Positions 6,783 through 10,682 of a stretch of 10,682 nt of DNA are shown one piece after another. Positions within the stretch are counted from its first letter, which is position 1; every line of letters starts with the position of its first letter. A program made the position numbers and the translations under genes. Source of the DNA: JASBZA01 sp964392065 (GTDB lineage Bacteria; Bacillota; Clostridia; Saccharofermentanales; Fastidiosipilaceae); assembly GCA_964392065.1 (NCBI GenBank), contig CAYMOG010000042.1:1-10682 (forward strand), read 5' to 3'. The notes beneath the pieces are model-generated. The model was not told the origin of the DNA. It made no database searches and saw nothing but the letters and a program-made list of their open reading frames with translations.

Positions 6783-6788
6783 TAAAAT
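6783..6788 (+). promoter_or_regulatory. Possible -10 box before the YwaF-like gene
   Basis: TAAAAT, within a TTTTGTAAAATAGAA context much like the one before the 2216 gene, lies 24 bases before ATG 6813. No convincing -35 is present at 16-18 bases. The only hairpin-forming sequence after the HtrA gene is a short GTAAT-A-ATTAC palindrome without a proper T-run, so read-through from the protease gene is also possible. Confidence 0.25.
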
Positions 6789-6812
6789 AGAAAACGTTCG
6801 TGGAGGTGTAGA

Positions 6813-7541
6813 ATGGACGATTTTCTAACAGAGGTTTCTAATGGTGTTTTGGATGTCCGTGTGGAGTTGGTGTTAGCTTTGCTTACATCTCTATTCATAG
6901 GTTCAGCCCTCGTTCTATTATGGTACAAGCGAAAACCCGAAGATAAAGTTTTACTAGTAATCTTAGCTGTTCTACAGATTATTGAATTTGTCACCATTAA
7001 TATCTGGTACTGGGCTATGGATTATCTTCTATATCCCTTGCCTTTATATCATTGCCGCATTGCCAAAATCCTACTTGTACTCTTTGTCTTCTTACCTTCG
7101 AAGTGGAGGCGAAAAGCAAGGGGCGTCTATATTTATACTATAGGAATGGCTGTACTGGGTGCTATAGCGTCTTTTGTTTATCCAAGTAGTGATGCGTTTC
7201 TTTGGCCTCACATAACCCATGTGTGCTACTTTTTCGGTCATTTTAACTTAATGCTTTTCTCTATTGCCATGTTGATGGTAGAGAAGGAGCGTTGGACGCT
7301 GAGTGATTTCTGGAAAGGACAGGGAGTCGTATTAATTTTTAACATCTTGATTACAATTGTTGCTCGAGCAAGTCATGCAAACTATTCTTATTTCTTAGAA
7401 TCACCGTTGTTTAATGAGCCGCTACAAGCAAATGGACCTATTGTGTATACGCTCATACTTATGTTTTCCTATGCGGTGTTATTTGCTCTTGCCTTCTTGG
7501 TCATCAAAGGAATTGAACGCATCGCTTGGGGTAAAAAATAG
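6813..7541 (+). CDS. YwaF/TMEM164-like integral membrane protein
   Basis: The 242-residue protein has about seven hydrophobic segments (roughly 17-37, 46-68, 78-94, 104-122, 134-156, 168-186 and 209-232). Several features recall the YwaF family of Gram-positive bacteria (TIGR02206, related to TMEM164): PLPLYHCRI at 75-83, which resembles the family's LPL-x-x-C-x-I stretch; a Gly-rich helix ending in a YP turn; a conserved-type His in FFGHFNLML (His143); and HANYSYFLESP at 188-198 before the last span. The family's biochemical function is not established as far as I know, so I assign none. The ribosome site GGAGGTG (6802-6808) is strong and close to the ATG. The TAG stop (7539-7541) lies inside the hairpin that ends the opposing ahpF transcript. 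Confidence 0.7.
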   Translation: MDDFLTEVSNGVLDVRVELVLALLTSLFIGSALVLLWYKRKPEDKVLLVILAVLQIIEFVTINIWYWAMDYLLYPLPLYHCRIAKILLVLFVFLPSKWRRKARGVYIYTIGMAVLGAIASFVYPSSDAFLWPHITHVCYFFGHFNLMLFSIAMLMVEKERWTLSDFWKGQGVVLIFNILITIVARASHANYSYFLESPLFNEPLQANGPIVYTLILMFSYAVLFALAFLVIKGIERIAWGKK

Positions 7542-7564
7542 GCCCTTAATATTAAGGGCCTATT
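7537..7564 (-). terminator. 28-bp perfect palindrome ending the yaaA-ahpC-ahpF transcript
   Basis: Bases 7537-7550 and 7551-7564 are exact reverse complements, giving an 11-bp stem around TAGGCCCTT with a 6-base loop. Read on the minus strand it is followed by six T residues (complement of the A-run 7533-7538), the classic terminator form, 22 bases after the ahpF stop. On the plus strand the following sequence is only TATTGATT, so termination there should be weaker. It includes the stop codon of the 6813 gene. Confidence 0.88.
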
Positions 7565-7586
7565 GATTCTCTATGAATAAGATCTA

Positions 7587-9125
7587 TTAATTATTTCGCA
7601 TGAGATAGTCAAAAGCTGATAGCGCAGCCGTAGCGCCAGAGCCCATTGCGATGACAATTTGTTTATAGGCTGTAGTGGCACAGTCACCTGCCGCAAATAC
7701 ACCTGGAAGACTCGTTTCTCCACGAGCATTAATTTCAATTTCTCCAATCTGGTTCCTACTAATGGTATCACCTAGCCAGTCTGTACTTGCACGAAGACCA
7801 ACTTGGATGAAAACACCATCTACGTCGTGTTTCAAGGATTCTCCTGTATCACGGTTTTCCACAGAAATTGCTTGTACCTTATTATCTCCATGGATTTCTG
7901 TGGTTTTATGGTTGGTGAGAATTTCAATATTGGCTAAGCTTCTTACACGATTCTGTAAGACTTGATCGGCGTTTAGTTCAGGCATAAATTCAATAACTTT
8001 TACTTCTTCTGCTAAATTGGCCAAATCAATGGCTGCCTCAATACCTGAATTTCCACCACCGACGACTGCTACTTTTTTCCCTCGGAAGAGAGGCCCATCA
8101 CAATGAACGCAATAAGCGATACCTTTTTTCTGGAATTCTTTTTCTCCTGGCACATGAATATCTTTCCATTTTGCTCCTGTAGCAAGGATGAGCGTTTTGG
8201 ATTTGAATATGGTTCCACTCTCAGTTTCTAGATTAAGCAATCCATCGTCTGAACGCATAATGCTCTTAGCCCTATAAGTCTCGAAAAAATCAACATTATA
8301 TTCTTCTACATGACGTTTGATTTGATTCATAAGCTGAGGTCCCTCTATGTAAGAAGTACCAATAAAGTTTTCTATACCTAGGGTATCATTAACTTGTCCA
8401 CCAAAGTTTTCAGCAATAAGGCCTGTCTTAATACCTTTTCTCGCTGCATAGACTGCAGCACTCATGCCTGCTGGACCACCTCCGATGATAAGGACATCGT
8501 AAGTTGCTAAGTCTTCTAGTTTCTTATTAGCTTTTACATCAGTAATGAGATCTAGTATCTGGTCTAGCGTTTGTCGGCCACTTGCGATTTGCTCATCGCC
8601 CTCGAATAGAGCAGGAACAGCCATAACACCTTGTTTATCTACGAGTTCTTGGTACCAGCTGCCTTCCACCATAGTATGGGAAATTAATGGATTTAATACG
8701 GACACGATATTAAGTGCTTGTACTACATCCGGACAGTTATGGCAACTAAGGCCCACATAGCTTGTGAAGTGTTTTTCTTCTTCAATGGCCAAAATTCTCT
8801 CACGCTGCTCTTGGCTAATCTTCGGAGCTCTGCCAGAAACTTGAAGAAGCGCAAGTACAAAGGATTCAAACTCATGTCCTAATGGTAGCCCTGCAAAGAC
8901 AATGCCGCTTTCAGAAGATTCTGAGTCAATTGCAAAACTGGGCGTTAAAGGCAGCGATTTTTCCTTAATGCTGATTTTGGACGATAAACTTGCGATATCA
9001 CTTAAGAAGTCTCTTAAGGTATTGGAATGTTTAGAAGAATCTAGGCTTGCATGGAAAACCACAGGGTTTTCCAGCAAGGCTAGATATTGTTTCAATTGTT
9101 CTTTTAAATTCTGATCAAGGCTCAT
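7587..9125 (-). CDS. ahpF: Alkyl hydroperoxide reductase subunit F
   Basis: This 512-residue flavoprotein uses NAD(P)H to reduce the disulphide of AhpC after each peroxide cycle. Residues 1-200 form the N-terminal tandem thioredoxin-like domain with the redox pair Cys128/Cys131 in LSCHNCPDVVQALN. The thioredoxin-reductase-like part follows: FAD-binding GGGPAG (215-220), the active pair Cys339/Cys342 in YCVHCDGPLF, nucleotide-binding GGGNSG (356-361), and the flavin-contacting GVFAAGDC (475-482). Length and cysteine positions agree closely with E. coli AhpF (521 residues), and the N-terminal domain separates it from plain thioredoxin reductase. It starts 9 bases after the ahpC stop, with AAGGA next to that stop, so the two are co-transcribed and probably translationally linked. 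No key residue is missing. Confidence 0.97.
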   Translation of the reverse strand: MSLDQNLKEQLKQYLALLENPVVFHASLDSSKHSNTLRDFLSDIASLSSKISIKEKSLPLTPSFAIDSESSESGIVFAGLPLGHEFESFVLALLQVSGRAPKISQEQRERILAIEEEKHFTSYVGLSCHNCPDVVQALNIVSVLNPLISHTMVEGSWYQELVDKQGVMAVPALFEGDEQIASGRQTLDQILDLITDVKANKKLEDLATYDVLIIGGGPAGMSAAVYAARKGIKTGLIAENFGGQVNDTLGIENFIGTSYIEGPQLMNQIKRHVEEYNVDFFETYRAKSIMRSDDGLLNLETESGTIFKSKTLILATGAKWKDIHVPGEKEFQKKGIAYCVHCDGPLFRGKKVAVVGGGNSGIEAAIDLANLAEEVKVIEFMPELNADQVLQNRVRSLANIEILTNHKTTEIHGDNKVQAISVENRDTGESLKHDVDGVFIQVGLRASTDWLGDTISRNQIGEIEINARGETSLPGVFAAGDCATTAYKQIVIAMGSGATAALSAFDYLMRNN

Positions 9126-9134
9126 AATGTATCC

Positions 9135-9698
9135 TTAAATTTTTCCGACAAGATCTAAGCCAGGAGTAAGGGTTTCGCCGCTTTCTCTCCACTTTGCAGG
9201 GCAAACTTCACCAGGATTTTTGCGAACATATTGCGCTGCTCTGATTTTGTCAATGAGATCTGCTGCATTACGTCCGATACCATCTGCATTAATTTCAACG
9301 GCTTGCACGATGCCATCAGGATCTATAATAAATGTCCCTCTCTGGGCAAGTCCAGATTCTTCATCTAATACATCGAAGTTTCTGCTTAGAACTTGCTTAG
9401 GATCTGCAATCATTGGATAAGTAATTTTAGAGATGGCTTCAGAATGGTCGTGCCATGCTTTGTGTACAAAATGGGTATCGGTTGAAACGGAATAAACATT
9501 TACACCTAACTCCTGAAGTCTAGGATACTGATATTGTAAATCCTCTAACTCCGTTGGGCAGACAAATGTAAAATCTGCAGGATAAAAAGCTAATACGGTC
9601 CAAGAGCCGTGGAAGTCTTCATGACTTACTTCTATGAATTCTTCGTTATGATACGCTGTTGCGTGGAATTCTTGAATTTCTTTACCTATTAATGACAT
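9135..9698 (-). CDS. ahpC: Alkyl hydroperoxide reductase subunit C (peroxiredoxin)
   Basis: This typical two-cysteine peroxiredoxin reduces hydrogen peroxide, organic hydroperoxides and peroxynitrite in the cytoplasm, and is recycled by AhpF. The peroxidatic Cys47 lies in DFTFVCPTELEDL and the resolving Cys166 in NPGEVCPAKW; the C terminus LDLVGKI is typical of AhpC. The GGLG loop associated with over-oxidation-sensitive peroxiredoxins is not seen. I start it at the ATG at 9696-9698, giving 187 residues, the same as E. coli AhpC. GGAGGA (9705-9710) sits six bases upstream, and MSLIGKEI is the family's usual N terminus; an in-frame extension back to 9776 adds 26 non-conserved residues and runs through the regulatory region. 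It lies between yaaA and ahpF on the same strand. Confidence 0.97.
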   Translation of the reverse strand: MSLIGKEIQEFHATAYHNEEFIEVSHEDFHGSWTVLAFYPADFTFVCPTELEDLQYQYPRLQELGVNVYSVSTDTHFVHKAWHDHSEAISKITYPMIADPKQVLSRNFDVLDEESGLAQRGTFIIDPDGIVQAVEINADGIGRNAADLIDKIRAAQYVRKNPGEVCPAKWRESGETLTPGLDLVGKI

Positions 9699-9704
9699 AT
9701 GTAT

Positions 9705-9710
9705 TCCTCC
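9705..9710 (-). promoter_or_regulatory. Ribosome binding site that fixes the ahpC start
   Basis: On the minus strand GGAGGA is followed by a 6-base spacer and ATG. This strong site supports the 187-residue AhpC rather than the longer reading frame. Confidence 0.85.
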
Positions 9711-9741
9711 ATTTGATTCGTAATTTCTACGTCGCGTCAGA

Positions 9742-9756
9742 TTGTAACGTGTATAA
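9742..9756 (-). promoter_or_regulatory. PerR-box-like inverted repeat, proximal to ahpC
   Basis: Plus-strand TTGTAAC-G-TGTATAA matches the PerR box TTATAAT-N-ATTATAA at 10 of 14 arm positions. It overlaps a possible -10 (TACAAT on the minus strand, 9741-9746), where a repressor would block transcription. PerR control of ahpCF is established in Bacillus; its use here is inferred, and AT-rich DNA yields chance matches. Confidence 0.35.
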
Positions 9757-9776
9757 TTTTTTAAAATCGTAACCAA

Positions 9777-9791
9777 TTAGACTGATTCTAA
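9777..9791 (-). promoter_or_regulatory. PerR-box-like inverted repeat, distal to ahpC
   Basis: On the minus strand TTAGAAT-C-AGTCTAA matches TTATAAT-N-ATTATAA at 11 of 14 arm positions and is nearly symmetric (six of seven arm pairs). Its centre is 35 bases from that of the proximal copy. It lies in the 123-base gap between yaaA and ahpC. Confidence 0.42.
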
Positions 9792-9821
9792 ACTACAACT
9801 CATGTAGGTCTTAATGAACTC

Positions 9822-10571
9822 TCATGGTTTAAGAAATATAAGGTGATTTTCAGTCGAATGTTCTTCCGAAAATGTGAAGTTTTGAAAAGAAAATTCTTTT
9901 AACGTATCGCTATCAGTCGCCCCACGACTTGCCATGAAACGTACCATTTCTCCTCTAGACATTTTGGCATAAGTTGCTAGCCGCTTAATTTTATTATTAT
10001 CCAAACGGGCAAAATCCATTTGAATTAAACGATCCTCAGGGCCCAAGAAAGGAAGAATTGCTTTCGCATATTCGTCCGAAGCTAAGTTAATAAGTATCCT
10101 ATCTTCTTGATCATCGAACAAAGCATTGTAAAGTTTCTTTCCCCAAAATTCATACAAACTATTAGTATTATCCATTTTAAAAGCAGAACCCATTTCCAAA
10201 CGATAAGGACGAATACCATCAAACGGTTTTAACAAGCCATAAAATCCAGAAATAATACGAAGATGCTCTTGAACATATTCTAATTCAGAATATGAGAAAA
10301 CATCAGCAGCCATTTGGTGGTAGGCCAGCCCTTGAAAAGAAAACAAAGCAGGTTGAGGATTCTCATACAAATCCATGTGATGTATCCGGTCATAATTAAG
10401 TTTCGCCAGCTTGTCGCTCACTTTCCAAAGCGCTTGAGTTTCATCAAAACTAAGCTTCTGCAGCGCATCTAGAATTTCTTCTGTTTCAGAAATAAATTCT
10501 GGTAACGCTCTATGGGAGAAGTCTTCAACTTGATCGACCATTGTTTTAGCTGGAGATAGAATAATTTTCAT
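9822..10571 (-). CDS. yaaA: YaaA-family (UPF0246) peroxide stress protein
   Basis: The 249-residue product carries the marks of the YaaA/DUF328 family along its length: MKIILSPAKTM at the start, LFSFQGLAYHQM (about 76-87), IISGFYGLLKPFDGIRPYRLEMG from about 105, LINLASDEYAKAI (about 160-172) and MSRGEMVRFMASRGA (about 203-217). In E. coli YaaA is induced by hydrogen peroxide through OxyR and lowers intracellular free iron, limiting Fenton damage to DNA and proteins; its biochemistry is less clear, though DNA binding has been described. Placement directly upstream of ahpC and ahpF on the same strand fits a peroxide role. The ATG is preceded by GGAAGGA at a normal spacing. No terminator is seen before ahpC, so partial read-through is likely. 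The protein appears full length. Confidence 0.92.
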   Translation of the reverse strand: MKIILSPAKTMVDQVEDFSHRALPEFISETEEILDALQKLSFDETQALWKVSDKLAKLNYDRIHHMDLYENPQPALFSFQGLAYHQMAADVFSYSELEYVQEHLRIISGFYGLLKPFDGIRPYRLEMGSAFKMDNTNSLYEFWGKKLYNALFDDQEDRILINLASDEYAKAILPFLGPEDRLIQMDFARLDNNKIKRLATYAKMSRGEMVRFMASRGATDSDTLKEFSFQNFTFSEEHSTENHLIFLKP

Positions 10572-10609
10572 TATATTGTCCTTCCAATATTCATTTGATT
10601 ACTATTTCT

Positions 10610-10637
10610 AGTGTACCATTTGCTATTGATTCTTGAA
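10610..10637 (-). promoter_or_regulatory. Candidate extended -10 promoter for yaaA
   Basis: On the minus strand TTCAAG (10632-10637) and TACACT (10610-10615) are 16 bases apart, and TGG directly before TACACT gives an extended -10 (TGnTACACT). The leader to the yaaA start would be about 30 bases. The hexamers are moderate matches. Confidence 0.4.
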
Positions 10638-10682
10638 ATATCGTGAATTCGTACCACTGTATGATATGTTGGATATTATAAT

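Noticed and set aside
9699..9776. 26-residue N-terminal extension of AhpC in the same frame
   Set aside because: The conserved AhpC N terminus begins at the ATG at 9696-9698, which has a strong GGAGGA site six bases upstream. The extension is not AhpC-like and covers the regulatory region.
9792..9830. Possible terminator between yaaA and ahpC
   Set aside because: The repeated CATGAG/CTCATG elements do not form a stable stem followed by a T-run, so I did not call a terminator.

Overview
The window looks like a chromosomal stretch of an AT-rich, low-GC Gram-positive bacterium (Bacillota, probably a Clostridia-like lineage). The evidence is purine-rich AGGAGG-type ribosome sites, TTG and GTG starts beside ATG, rho-independent hairpins with T7 tails, a pyruvate kinase with the extra C-terminal domain seen in Bacillus-type enzymes, an HtrA-type protease anchored as a lipoprotein, and a YwaF-like membrane protein. 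No phage, transposon, CRISPR, tRNA or rRNA signal was seen, and the genus cannot be fixed from this sequence alone.

Layout, left to right. At 2-130 is the tail of methionyl-tRNA synthetase, followed by a terminator (150-182). At 335-1342 is a membrane protein with a degenerate J-like domain, one membrane span and an outer domain resembling a solute-binding protein; its end overlaps the convergent rsuA-type pseudouridine synthase (1317-2072, minus). A divergent promoter region leads to an unrecognised multi-span membrane protein (2216-3031), then pyruvate kinase (3074-4813) and a terminator (4836-4873). Next come a small zinc-ribbon membrane protein (4896-5306), the HtrA-like lipoprotein protease (5482-6735) and a seven-span YwaF/TMEM164-like protein (6813-7541). 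The last third is on the minus strand: yaaA (9822-10571), ahpC (9135-9698) and ahpF (7587-9125), read in that order and closed by a strong hairpin at 7537-7564.

The clearest functional unit is the peroxide-defence set. AhpC reduces peroxides, AhpF recharges AhpC with NAD(P)H, and YaaA-family proteins limit iron-dependent peroxide damage. Two imperfect inverted repeats resembling PerR boxes lie upstream of ahpC. The other genes mix housekeeping functions (tRNA charging, rRNA modification, glycolysis) with envelope proteins of mostly unknown role. There is no obvious undescribed defence or mobile system; the most unusual item is the J-like/membrane/binding-protein fusion at 335-1342.
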